64,000 bases of DNA from Paramacrobiotus metropolitanus (GCF_019649055.1 NW_026570225.1:3100001-3164000), one strand, 5' to 3'. Positions 12,439 through 24,562 are shown, counted from the first letter of the stretch. A program made the numbers and translations. The notes: a model not told the origin generated them from the sequence alone.

Positions 12439-13947
12439 TTCAAGAATCGAGAGCGAATAAGCTACACAAGGGAAGATCGGCTCACAAACCGAGATACCAG
12501 CCGTTACACCACTTCTACTCCAAAATTCTAAATTGAGTACACTAATGTGCGGCAATATGCAGTGCATCCGAACAACAAAATTCGAAAAACCTCGTATTAA
12601 AATAGTGAAAATACCATTCTTTAACCGTTAGCGGTACGACCAAATGAACGGAAACACGGTGAGAGTGACAACAAATCTGTAGTCACAGTGTGGTCACTGT
12701 GGTGCTTCACATGGGTTGCACCGAACAGTTCTGTAGACCGGAAGTCTCACCACTCATATGTTTTTGTCGTAAAAATGGGAGCGTTCACAGGCTCACAAAT
12801 CAATTTTCTGATTTCTCAATGATTGCATAAACGTTTATACGTAACGGTTATTAGTCATATCTGAGTATATTAAATACGTAACAGTAATAACTAATAAGGT
12901 TCAAAACTTCTGATCGACCAACTGATTGTGAGTAAAATTTTGCTCATATCCAGTAGCATGGTTATAAATTCTTTGCTATATACGTCTATCTGTAAGTATT
13001 TGCACTCTTGATGAAGATGTCGATTACAGTATTTCGACATGGTACTCAATCAAAATAAATATATATGCTTGCGGACATACGATATAAATTATTATTATTG
13101 CCAAATTTCATTCTGGAAGATTGTATTTAGTTAGAAGGGAGCAGTTATCGAGGGAGAAAGGAAGCAACCGCGAACAAAAGGTCACCATGATTGGGAAACC
13201 ATTACATCCCGTAATTTCATCAGCGACTCGAGTATATTGTTTAAATTTCACAAAGTATTTAGTGCGCACTGCGTATTGCATGACTTGGGTAAAAGCCCAA
13301 AATTAAAAGACTACTATATTTAATTATAGAAAAAATTTTAAAGACGTGCCACAATGTGTTCCGGTATAAAATGTGCAGACGGTAAATTGTACCTGAAACG
13401 TCCAATGAACAAGATGAATCAGAAGTATAACTATTAATAGATCACCTTAAAAAACTGCTGACCAGTTACTGATTATATACATGATTCTTGACAAGGTACG
13501 TGTATCCCGTGAGATGCTTATTCATTATAGCGACGCAGAAAGATGCCTGTAGGTGATTCTAAAAAATTCTAAAACATTAATATTCTTATAAAAATCAGCT
13601 TATGTGTGCTGGGATAACGTACACGGTACATTCTGTTTTTTGGCACGTGTGGACCACCCTTAAACTTATTTTTTTATACAGTACATTGTCCTACAACATC
13701 ACTTTCAGTATCTATCTATGTATTTTGATGGGATGATCGGATCCACGCCTCTCGCCGACCAAATGGACATTGTTTATGATGCTGCAAATGCAACTTTCCT
13801 GGACGCACAATAAATTTTTGTTGGTCGTATAGGAACCAATAATACATTTTATACCAGAGCCTACAAATCTGAAACTTATGTCTAAAAAGGTGGAAAATTA
13901 GATCTAATACTTTGTACATATTGTATAAGAAAGTTTGTCCTTCGACG
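12439..13947. other. Divergent intergenic region, TTD14 / IAP-like gene
   Basis: The two genes point away from each other, so both promoters should be here. No exon with conserved content was found on either strand, and none of the short open frames resembles a BIR domain. Confidence 0.45.
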
Positions 13948-15757
13948 ATGGCGATATCGATGGACACAGAGGAAGTGACAATAGTTTCCCAGGTATTGAA
14001 TGTCTTTGCGCTTTATATACAGGTAGATTCGAGTAAGTATGCTATTTGGGAAGGTGGTTTTATTGTACTGATACAGTACATATGTACTGCGCAATTACAT
14101 GTATATACTTTGTAGTTTGTACTTTACAACACAATTTACATTGTCAGCAATACTTATACCTATAGTTACAGTATTTAAACTATACGTATATGGTTTCAAT
14201 TGATATTGTAAAGCGAGATTGTTATTGAAAAGGAGCTGGTTCACGACACCTACACGGTAAAAAGCTATCGCGAGTAAAAACCTGTTCTGTGCGACACCGC
14301 AAATTAATTTTCAGAACAATGTACAAATTCTTAAGGAAACGATATATTTTTTTGCTCTTAACTAAGACACGGACAAATTGTGAGTAATGAGATGCCATAG
14401 CCAAACAAAAATACTTTCATTTCAGATACTACGACGTCCAAAAAAGGACAAGCTTGCGAAAGCGTTTGTCTTTTTACAAAGCAATCCACAAGAAGGTAAT
14501 TAAGCAATTAAAGATTTTTTGTTTTCACCTTCTACATTTTGGCGCTTGTATTGTACAGTCCACAACTCATAGCAACTGTAACTAAATAATGCGCTTTGTG
14601 ATTAGATACCGCGGCTACCAGCTCAACTGCCGATCGAATATCTAATGAATCGCTAGCTTGCGCACAAAAGGAAACCGCCTCCAGTATGCGTGTTATAAAT
14701 TTACATAGACCAAATGCTTTCTTCCCCAAACAAAGGGATAGCTCTTTAAATGATGCAGTTACCCTTTTTGAGGTCCCTTTTTACTGTATGTTTAACCCCA
14801 CATTATACTTGTAAGTTTTCGCGTTGTCCTAATAACAATTTGATTAAATTATGGCATCATATCTGCCTGATGTCCGGTTTTAGCACTGGTATTGCATGTA
14901 AGCTAAGCACTACCCATAAGAACTAAACTGTTATTTTTTACTTGCTAATTTTATTCCTCCGTTCAAGGAGGGAATCTTAAAACATCTTCAGTGATACGTG
15001 AAGTGCAAAGCATGGGTTTCAACAGCGACCAAATCCTCAACGCACTAGTCGAACTGGAAATGCGAGAAAACAATCCGCTACAAGAGCTGACAATTGAATC
15101 CCTTTTGCAACTGATACTGGACTTGTCTTACAGGTAGAACTTAGTAAACACTTACTTTTCAAATCTATTCAATATCGCTTCAATCTTGAAAAACATGAGT
15201 TCTCTGCAACAGTTCGGACGATTTTCAACATGTTCCCGAGAACGAAACTACGAGTGCTACGATGGTGAATGCCGAACAACAAACGTATGAAAATTTCGAA
15301 GGTAAGCTAGTTCATAACAGTACGTATCCACTATCCAGTATCCACTCATTCACATTACAGTGGTGGCCACATAGCTCACACATAACTTGAACAATCAAAA
15401 ATAAAATATTAATCCGGTTTAATTTACAATAATTTTTGTGCTTCTCTGTATGGCTGTAAATTTACCGTGCCGGCAGTACCGTTCGCGACAGCGCGTATGC
15501 CTACATATGTAAATACTTCCGAATTGATCGGAAGACAAGAAACGTGATCGGTACAAGTAATCGGTTTTGGCATCTTTGCAGCGACGTCTGACATTTGCGA
15601 CAAAGCAAAAGATTGCATCATCTGCATGGAAGAGCCGGCGGAAATGGCATTCATACCTTGCGGACACATCAAAACCTGTACACCCTGTTCCGATCTGGTT
15701 ATGCTATGCCCGGTCTGCAGAAAACGCATTAGAAATCGGATGCGAATTTATTTTTAA
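13948..15757 (+). CDS. IAP-type RING protein with UBA-like domain, no visible BIR domain
   Basis: Inhibitor-of-apoptosis proteins are RING ubiquitin ligases that usually carry BIR domains. Five exons join in phase: 13948-13992 (tentative first exon, ATG), 14426-14495, 14968-15133, 15213-15301 and 15582-15757. The third exon encodes a UBA-like helix bundle (SVIREVQSMGFNSDQILNAL and on). The last exon encodes a classic IAP RING: CIICMEEPAEMAFIPCGHI, then CTPCSDLVMLCPVCRKR, ending RNRMRIYF and stop, like the ...RTFLS end of BIRC2/3/XIAP. All seven cysteines and the histidine of the RING are present. A short linker of about 30 residues separates the two domains. The predicted protein is about 185 residues. 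No BIR signature (GFYY, CF.C, H......C) was found upstream, so this is either a BIR-less member or the BIR exons are missing here. It converges with RTCA, 224 bases away. Confidence 0.75.
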
Positions 15758-15981
15758 CTCTAAACTTTCCCAACATTAGAAACCGGTTTAATACTAAGCA
15801 AAACATGACCGAAATAATCATTCTTCCCGTCAAATAAAATACTATTAAATAACCACTACAATAAACCGAAAACAATATTGAGCGACCAAGCAGGCTCTGG
15901 AACGAAGAAAATTATCACGAAATGAGCAGACCGGATCAAATGCACATCGCCTTGTGTTCAAAGTTCAAACCATATCTGAAA

Positions 15982-17943
15982 TCATGCAGACACACTGCGG
16001 AAACCCACTCCTTCACAGCCGATCACTTGATTCCCATTCTCCATCGCATTCAAGCGGAACTGCACTCCCAGCATTTTTTCGCATACGAAAATTGCAGTTT
16101 GGGTGTGCAGCGTCAGCGGACCCGTTAAAATTTCTGAATATCCCTTTGCCAGCGCCATAAAGATGATTAACTGATAATATAAAACAAGTTTTACTGAGTT
16201 TAAAATTGTTTAAATCAGCGAATTCGTACTAATTTAAACTAATGTAAAAAGCAGCTAACCAATGTTATAACTGATTAAGTTCGAGACGCGCATAAGTTCA
16301 TAACCAACCTGATCTTGCAAGTGCTCATCCACACAGACATTCGATGAGACAGCGGTAATAACCATATTAGCAGCCTCAACCGCAACTTCCTTGCTGTGCT
16401 TTGTTCGAGATCCATTTGAGGAGCCGGCAACTACGCAACCTGTTGATGTTTCAGCCCAAACACTGAAAAACACAGAATCATCTGAAAACTCAAAATCAGC
16501 AGATATGAAACATTTCTCAGGATGTCGGAAATGTCATGCCAGAAAAAGCAAAATTTTTTACCCCAGAAATCCTAAAGTCCCAGTAACTTCATTAACTACC
16601 AGTTACACGTAATTGACTGTCACCAGCTGAGTGTAACATTACTAAACTAATCGAAAGCCAAGCCAAAATTAATCACCCACGATTATTCTATAAAATCGAT
16701 TGGATGATAATCGGTTTCATTCGCTAGACACAAGCCCGCAACACGGCAATTGACTCACAATGCGCCACTTCCGGTACCCACAGCGCTGGCCGTCGTCTCT
16801 TTCTTAATGATCTTATTGATCTTTAGTCCAGGAAGCTGCTTACTTAACAGCATCTCAGCATGATTGGCACATTCTTCGCTGACATGCACAGGAAGTTGTC
16901 CAGCGACGTAGGAAAAAATACTCACGGCCGACACCGTGCCGCGCTCCAGCAGCCGTACAGCCGACAACTCCGCAACGGGATTCACTTTCACGATGATCTC
17001 CCCGCCACCTTTCGGATAATATCCCCGGCGCAAAATATTCATCTCGGCTTGGATACCGAATCGGGTTAAAATGGGAAGAAGTACTTTCTCCACATAATCC
17101 ACTGGCGGAGCAAACTGTTGGCCACAAAAATTGGCTGCCTCATCAACACGTAAACAATATAAAGGCGAAAACTATTAAAAATGATTAGAAAATATACAAT
17201 CGGTAACGCGAAATTCCGGCTCACTGGAACATAGCTTCACTTTGCATCCATCGTTTTAAAATATATTTAAAAAAGCCAGGCCTATGAAAATGTCAAAAAA
17301 TTCCGATTTACGACAAAAAGGCAAACTCACATCGGCATTCGTTCCTCCTCTCAGCCGAAGAACAGTGGCGCCGTTGGCGAAGAGCGCACAAGGCAACGCA
17401 ATCTGCAGCAGCAGACACACACTCCTGTACAGCGAAGCACACATGCACTGTCGCATTTCTAACATTAAAATCACTTTTACGATGTTCCTACCCCGCCGTG
17501 GCGGCATCGGCAATGAATTCCCCGCTGGTCAGCTTTCCCGGTGAAAACGAAATTTCTTCCGACTGCAGCTGGCCTCCGCGCAGACTGCCATTGCACATGC
17601 GCTGCACGAGCTCCAGGCCACGCAGGTGCTGATTGCTGCAAAACACGCCACACGTTCCAACAATTCCAGAATTCTGCGGTTTCCTGCCAGAAGAGCATTT
17701 CGCTACTCTGTACCTTAATCCAGGAGTTTTTCGCCCAGCGCGAATTCTATGAACACGCAGAGTTTTCTGCAGAAGAGCGCTGAGAGCCACAGCAATCCGC
17801 AGAATCTGTCCACCCTGGAAATTCGCAAGGCCACCCCTCGTACCGTGTTTAGCGTGATGAAAGTAGAGTGACTAAACTCCACCTACTCCTTCCAAAACAG
17901 ATCCATCGATATCAAAGCCCCAGTCACCGCTGCCACCTTCCAT
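15982..17943 (-). CDS. RTCA: RTCA, RNA 3'-terminal phosphate cyclase
   Basis: RTCA converts RNA 3'-phosphates to 2',3'-cyclic phosphates using ATP, through a covalent histidine-AMP intermediate. Seven exons join in phase: 17943-17887, 17814-17714, 17635-17492, 17424-17331, 17114-16759, 16462-16309 and 16170-15982. They encode IDGSVLEGGGQILR, RIRAGRKTPGLSNQHLRGLE, PCALFANGATVLRLRGGTNAD, PPVDYVEKVLLP, RGYYPKGGGEIIVKV, AETSTGCVVAGSS, VDEHLQDQLIIFMALAKG and TGPLTLHTQTAI, all standard RTCA blocks in the correct order. The active-site histidine region (DEHLQDQ) is present. The C-terminal tail after GCEGVGF is short. It lies between the duplication arms and is single copy, except for a 19-base piece copied near 18636. 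Confidence 0.93.
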
Positions 17944-18179
17944 ATTCAGATATTCCCCGATTTCGGTTTGGGAAACAAAATAAGCCTAACCAGATAAGCA
18001 GTTCAACTGATGCTCACAATAACTTTCTTCAGATTGCTCACGTATTTATCCAACAACCCATGCGACTGACTACCAGGAAATGTCAGTTTGCTTTTTTCTG
18101 ATTTCAAACCAAAACTCAGAACGATGTAAAAGCAAAACGTTCTTAAGACTCAAAACGATAAAAAACTTGCTTACTCATA

Positions 18180-18448
18180 ATGGTGAATGGTGATAACAGT
18201 GGCAGTAACCTGTAACTGCATCCCCTACGAGAATGCGTGAGCGTTCAGCTTGAGCGTTTGAATCCCTTTTTGTTCTGCGTGGTGAAGCGAGAATGGTCAT
18301 TTTTTCCGGTTCTGCAGCCTCATCAACCACGGCATCTACCACGGGAACGGCACATATAGGGGCAAATTTGGATCAGAATATGTTCTCTATGATTAGACCC
18401 CCTGAGTCGCTTGATGCTGACTTGCTGAGTAATGTCATGCTTTCTTAA
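18180..18448 (+). CDS. Possible two-exon small protein ending in a GANLDQ/IRPP block
   Basis: Exon 18180-18204 (ATG, encoding MVNGDNSG) can splice in phase to 18318-18448 through a gtaacc donor and a pyrimidine-rich ttctgcag acceptor. The product is about 51 residues: a Ser/Thr-rich linker, then GANLDQNMFSMIRPPESL, then DADLLSNVMLS and stop. The second exon has a diverged relative at 961-1060, so selection on the peptide is plausible. The first exon is only a guess. The family is not recognised. It lies head-to-head with RTCA and just outside the right duplication arm. Confidence 0.35.
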
Positions 18449-18626
18449 GGCTGAGTTGGTTAGTAAAACAAATTAAAGGCACGTAAAACTCATAAACCCA
18501 TAAACACATAAACAATAAACACGTAAAACGTTGTACTCGTATGTTCTTAATTACTGTATGTATCACGCATTTTTTTGGGTTCCATGGCCGACAAAATCCG
18601 AAACAATTAGGGAAGTCATTACATAA

Positions 18627-18679
18627 GTGCAGTTCTCCACCCTGGAAATTCGCACTGCGAGAACTGCACTGCAATTCGC
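18627..18679. other. Patchwork junction at inner end of the right arm
   Basis: 18636-18654 repeats 19 bases of RTCA (17809-17827). 18657-18673 repeats 17 bases of a left TTD14 intron (10078-10094). The twelve bases agtgcagttctc (18627-18638) are inverted at 18659-18670. The homologous arm starts directly after, at 18680. Short, directly abutting pieces from nearby loci are what template switching during replication repair leaves behind. Confidence 0.65.
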
Positions 18680-20280
18680 AACATTTTACACTTTGGCGAA
18701 TCACACTTGCCGCAGTGAAGGTGTCAATTTGGCTCGAGAACTAGATGAAAAAGTGATGAAGGTATGGAAAAACCTTACAAACAATCCACGGGTTGTTGTC
18801 ATAAAATCTGGTTTGCTTAGGCTTGGATCGGTCATCCTTATCTAGAAGTTATGGACAACACAACAACATTTGACATGAAGATGCGACGCCTTGTTCAAGT
18901 AAGCCTGGGCGTAATGAGTATTCTCGTTGTTTTAGGGTTAGCGAATTATTTGTGTTGATTTTTTTATTTACTAGTCTGTTTGCGCTCGTCTTGGACTCGA
19001 TACCGGTGATCGTTTGTTGCCAAACAGTCGGAAAGAAAGTTTCTCGTTCGTGAGATGCAGGCTGATTCGGTAGCATTTTATCTGTCTTGGATGCAAGTTT
19101 TGCCTCATTTGTAGCCCAGAAACTTTCAGGCTTTCCATGAGTTCAAGATTTTGTTGTGGAACACGATTATCTGATTACCGCATCGCATGAATTCGAACAG
19201 GCGCGGCTCCGTAAACGAGGACAAAATAGTAAGTCAGTTTTTTGATGATTATTTTGTTACTGGGTATTCTACCATTCAGTGTTGAGGAATTGGAGTTTGG
19301 TTGGTAGTAAATAATAGTAAATGTAATTTCCGGATGCTCACGGATCACTAATACTGTATTTTGCCTTACAGATCACTGGCAGTACCTACACACCGTTCGT
19401 CGGTTGGTTACAACTGGTGATAAACACGAACATATCGAGCAGCGCACTCAACACGGAGCGTGATTATTTTGTACGCAGCGTATAGTTACACATTTTGACA
19501 TTTACATTTACGTTTTGTCGCTTTTTGTTTATCCTTGGTGTACGCAGATGCTCCTTGCTCAACGTGATCCCTCCCATTATCGATTGTACAAGAAGCGACG
19601 CTGTTTCCTATGGAATAATCAATATTTCCAGCTTGATATATATACCGAAAAGAATCCTAGCAAGTACGTGAGTATGCGTTGCATGCTAGCTGTGCAGTGC
19701 AGTTCTCGCCTGGGGATGCCGTAATTGAACGATACTCTGTCTATTGTTGCATTTGTCGACGTACGAATTTTATTGTAAATACTGTGATCTGAAATTGCTC
19801 AATTATTGTTGGAAGAACGTAGGCGAAACGCGAGCATTTACAGTACTGTACTGAGCTTGGTCTTGATTTACTGATACGTGCGCCATAACGAATCTCGTAA
19901 ATTTTAATGACTGCAGGATTCGCGGCTTAAAAATTCTGGAAACGTACACCGCCCGAACGGAGGCGATCCCACTGCCCGAATTTTTGGACATCGAAGCGGA
20001 AATCACAGCCGATAAAACTTACTCGATGTACAATTTGTCTCGGAAAGAAATTGTGGACCCGAATATCATTCATGCTAATCGCCATGAAAAATCGAAATCT
20101 CCCCTTCACTTCAGCAAAATAGAAGTCCAACCGGAACGCAGTATCAGTGTCAGTGAGCCGATCAATGGACATCGGGATAGTATTGCAGCGGAAAAGCACC
20201 GCGCGCATTCTGTTGTGGAAAACGGAGTGGTGCAGGCTCAGGCGCATGTAGATTTGTTGAAAAAACCCTTCGATGACTGA
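18680..20280 (+). pseudogene. TTD14-like copy, right arm, truncated and frameshifted
   Basis: The copy begins inside the exon encoding [13 protein letters not shown] and therefore lacks the first five exons, including the Walker A P-loop. Against the left copy it also has: one A fewer near 19033 (frame lost after NSRK), one C fewer near 19144, two bases fewer near 19451 (frame lost after EQRTQ), and one A more near 20265, which changes the C-terminus to ...LLKKPFDD. The later exons with [14 protein letters not shown] and [10 protein letters not shown] are otherwise nearly identical to the left copy. Truncation plus several frame breaks make this a pseudogene. Confidence 0.85.
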
Positions 20281-21051
20281 AGCCTCGAAGGTTTTGTAAA
20301 TCAGATCGCTACAATATTTATATTGCCGTGTAGTCTTATGGTGCTAATGTAATGGCTGCTCCATCAGCAATATGTGCCTGCTGGCTCGGTACATTACCTA
20401 CCCGATGTCCTTCTAGTTCCGTTCCTTGTAGCAGCTTTATTATTTGATCATCATGCAATGTTACTAGAGAACTGTTTGATTGCTACTAGTTTTAGCAGCA
20501 TAGTAATATACTTACTACCTCCCGGCGACCTGCAAAGTGTTACCTGGTCTTTTCTAGTATCGGGTTCCTGTGAATCTAAAACATACGAAATTGTCGCTGT
20601 CGTAGATACAGATTATTGAAGTTCGAGATTTTGGATGCGGTTAGAAGTTGTGTACTAGTCATAAGTTGCACTCATAACTGGGTTACCACTTGCAGCTGTA
20701 TCGAAATAAATAATTTCGCAGTTTACTTTACGTCGTAGAATAAAGGATATGAAATGATCTATTCCTTTTGATTTCACGAGAACGACGTACTATTGAAAGT
20801 TTGGCATCATCAGGAGCCGCAAAAATAATCCGGCAAACAGACTTTACATAACCACTGAAACAGACTTCTGTATAGAAAATGTCTATAAAAATATTCCGTA
20901 CTGGTACAAGTACCATCAGAAATATACAATCAATATACAACAATTCTTCCACTTTTAACACCAATATCTAATCACGAGACGCGGCGTACGCGCAAAATTT
21001 TGCAAGGTTACAGAATAATTTCGGAAGATTTGCCACAATACGATTTGTCTT

Positions 21052-24000
21052 TCAAGGAAGAGTTGACGGTGACTGTTCGACTCGTACCCGCTTGAAAAAT
21101 GGAGACAGTGTGAGATTTTTTGTCCGTCTTTTCTGCAAAGAGAAGTCCTAATTAGGCTTCCGTTAACGGCCAATCAGACTTCAATTTACCAATCCCAAAC
21201 AACCGCCAGCCGTTGAACTACGGTAGCGTTTTCCACTACAGTGAAATCTCTCTTATACGTACACCTCCATACAGAAAGCACATAATCAAATCACAACATT
21301 ATTACCCAAGCGCAATATGTACATCCCAACTTACGCGGTCAGATTGCAGTGTGCTCTGACTTATAGCTATCCCATTTGGTGCAGCACTTGACTGTTGGCT
21401 GTGGGTAACATCAACTTCAGAAGATATTCTAAATTCTGCTGCCGGCGAAGATAATGGGGAACATGCCCCTCCCTTGGATCGTTCCCGCAACCAGACACTC
21501 AACTGCGGCATGCGAAGGTCGGCCGTGCATACCGATCGCTCGCGTTTCCGAAGTTTCGGCGTACGCTGCTCCAAACCTACAGACATGATCCTGTACCGCC
21601 AATATCGTTGAACATTCTTCACCACTGATAACAAAGGTAGCATGAATCTAACAGCGGTAGAAATTCTCAATAACAATAAAACATGAATGAATACCCCTCA
21701 AATCAATTCGCGCAGTTCCGATGACCTCACTGGGTCGGCATCGGTCAAGATAGGGCTCCGCGTGCCAAACAATAACATCTTCAGCTGTGGTCGCCAACTG
21801 ATATGGGTCCACAGAATTAAAAGCAACTCCCGAAATTTCTTCTTTTGTATGGCCAATCAGATTAACCGGAGCAGCATTTGGTTGTTTCACCTATCAGTTA
21901 AAGCATACTCGTATTGGAAATGTAAAAGACAAAGAACAAAGTTATGGTTTGGATTAGCTACAGCCGTCATATTTCGAGCGCAACAGGTAGATTCGACGGT
22001 CCATTGCATAAATCGATTGGTCACCTTGAAAATATACCCTTTTCCATCCAAGGATCCACACCCAAGAAATTCGTCATCCGCACTGAGAGAGCATTTGACA
22101 TAAAATGACGAAACTGAAGCTCCGAAGTATTGTGCGACTGGCTTGGGATCCATAGAAGGCCCAATGTTAAACTGGTATATCACATTGTCCCTTGATGAGG
22201 CAAAAAGCGATGTTCGAGTGGAATCCATGCATAAAGATGTAAACGGTAAGCCACTATCCATGTGAATAGACATGACTGAATCTGTTTTCCCGCTGTTCAA
22301 ACGACGCAAATCCCACAGCCTAATTGAGCTAGAGTAAAAAGAATATTAATGTTAGCGAAAGGGTAACAGGGCAATGGATTCGGTTTCCACACAATAGTAT
22401 TGTGGTTTATTGTCCGCAATCCAAAATACCCAGTCCTACCTATCTGCAGTGCCAGCGGTCCAGAATGCGTAAGACGTTTGGAACATAATATCGGTAATGC
22501 TGGTTCTATGGTTTTTCGATTCTTTTGGCAATGCAGTGTAAACCTCACGTAGTTTGTCAATGTTGATAGATACATTCGGCATGGATACTCTGTACGCTCG
22601 TCGGAACAGCGCAGGCTGCCGAGGCGTCCACTGGGAATGAGCGTTCACCAAGTATCCCACTGGATAATGGCTACCATCTAAACGTACGTTCATCGACATC
22701 AGCTCCAAAAATGACTTATAAAAACGACAAAATCGTACTATGCAGTCCGGATCGCAAATCGAAAAACATAACGTGCCCGTCACGTCCACCGGAAGCAAAA
22801 ACATCTAAATAAAAAAAGGCAAGTGTTGGCACTGGTGAAAAACCTAAACGACAAGTAATTATCCCTACAAGATTTTACGTTTATTTATTCGAATTGATAT
22901 CCAGTGGAAGTAACAAGAACGTTTCAAAAACTTCGTAAATCGACGACATCTATATTTCATTGGTAATGTCACTAATTCAAATAGTAAAATTACAAAATGA
23001 ACATTAAAACGAATGGCATCTAACAATGAATGCCAGCGGAACGTACCATCAGCCGATTCCACTTGTGTTTTGCCTTCTTATTTAAAACACTAAAGAATTT
23101 TAACAATCGAAAAGCAAATACCAAAAACACCTCAATAAAGCAGAATAATGCTGACTGCATCCGCAATCGACGAAATCGCAGTTAAAGTTTCAAAATAACA
23201 ACGTACTGTTCTGTGAATCTTTTTGCCAACTTAAGCACTTCACGTTCTGATGATGTCCCAGGAAAGTGCCAACAACCGACTGCGTACTGAAATCGACCAA
23301 AGCGCATCCCATATCGCCAGAAGCTGTGATAAACTGCAAACTAGGATCCTCTGGACGGAACTTGGCGTCGAAGATGGCGTGGTTGTGGATTCGCAATGCT
23401 AGAAATCGATTATCAATTAAGAAATCACTTAAACTTGGTTGTTTCGTTAAGCATGCCCTGGAGAAGTCAGGGTCAAATCCATACGAATCAACCAACACAA
23501 AAAAACTGAACAAATTCCATTACTAGCTGGCTCAGAGCCGACTGCACTGCACTCACATGGCACAGCGTACGTCTCTCTGAGCTGTAAAAAAAGCTGTCAA
23601 GTGCAGGGTTACTCTACAGTACTGTTTTAATTTGAAGAATATCGTCAACATACTAGCGAGACTTTTATGTTTCGAAGACTCGGTTCCCGTGTCCAGGAAA
23701 TAAATCATCCCTTCTTCGTCCGCCACGAGGAGCTTATGTGGATGATTGTAGTCTAATAAAGAAACTAAAATTTCAACATATGTTAAAACAGCAGCAACAG
23801 GTGACGCATTTCTCACGGTTAGCGAAGGTGAGCACTGTCGGATCCTGAAACAGAAGAATTAAAATTCCTTACAAATTTGAAAAGAATAAACCACTTAACA
23901 TGGAGCAGACTCACAATAGCAACATTATGCTCCTCCGAGATAGTTTGAAAGCGGTCCCTTTCGAAGGCAACTGCATCACTGTACAGATCGAACTTCAAGT

Positions 24001-24208
24001 CCACAAATGGCTCTGTTCGCTTTGGCAACACCTGAGGAAGCGCCGATCCTATTCCTGTACCGGAAAACGTTTATTGTTAATTCAGAATTTTGCACAGACC
24101 GTGTCGACCACAAATCACAATGAGTATCACAGGCACCCATGTAACAATCAGCTTACCCTTTCGGGCTTCCCAGTAAGCCAATGGCGATCTGTTTTTCCAG
24201 CCATCCAT
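21052..24208 (-). CDS. DTL: DTL/CDT2, CUL4-DDB1 ubiquitin ligase substrate receptor, intact copy
   Basis: CDT2 binds DDB1 and directs CRL4 to PCNA-bound substrates such as CDT1 and p21. Eleven exons mirror those of the left arm. The ATG at 24208 starts MDGWKNRSPLAYWEARKG, matching the NGW...PL N-terminus of the family. WD40 blades follow: KLLVADEEGMIYFLDTG, HAIFDAKFRPED, TFLGHHQNVKCLSW, FASGGRDGHVMFFDLRSG, AGTADRSIRLWDLRR, FASSRDNVIYQFNI, FYVKCSLSADDEFLGCGS and LIGHTKEEISGVAFN...VIVWH. A basic, Ser-rich tail (RTPKLRKRERS) leads to a PIP-like NLTLSPFFKR 18 codons before the stop. Every exon join checked is in frame. The protein is about 560 residues, shorter than human DTL (730), mostly in the tail. 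Its partner copy is broken, so this is probably the working gene. Confidence 0.88.
21094..21117 (-). other. PIP-box-like motif in DTL (right copy)
   Basis: It encodes NLTLSPFF followed by KRVRVE. The hydrophobic and double-aromatic positions fit a PCNA-interacting box; the usual first glutamine is asparagine. Confidence 0.6.
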
Positions 24209-24562
24209 TTTCACTATCAGACCAGAACAAATAATGTAATTATAATCCAAAAGTCTTTAAATAATCGTAGGGATTGGGCAGTTTTAGCAGCCTGCAGTTC
24301 AACAAAACCTAATCAACGAGCAATCCATACTCGTACACTCCATCAGTGTCGTACGGTTTTCATGCTTGTTTTTAGACTCCAGCCAACACAAAGTTACTGT
24401 AAAGAGATCGCAATTTTATATCGAAATTTAGGAACTCACAATAACTTCCAAAAGTTCTTCTACACGCCGTATCTTAACATGAAAAAAATGGGTAAACCAT
24501 CGACGGCCCGGTTTTTGGATCAATGTTGTGAAGAGAGCACAGGCTGCACAGCGAACAGAGTA

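Larger units (their letters stand above)
18680..24562 (-). repeat. Right arm of large inverted duplication (pair with 5158-11111)
   Basis: This is the reverse complement of the left arm, 5883 bases. The gene order is mirrored: truncated TTD14 (plus) from 18680 and DTL (minus) from 24208 to 21052. The inner border falls inside TTD14 exon 6, and the outer border is about 350 bases upstream of the DTL start codon, so a full DTL gene with a short promoter region was carried. Confidence 0.95.

Noticed and set aside
15419-15729. Minus-strand frames over the RING exon
   Set aside because: They are antisense to the zinc-ligand codons of the IAP RING exon and have no domain of their own.
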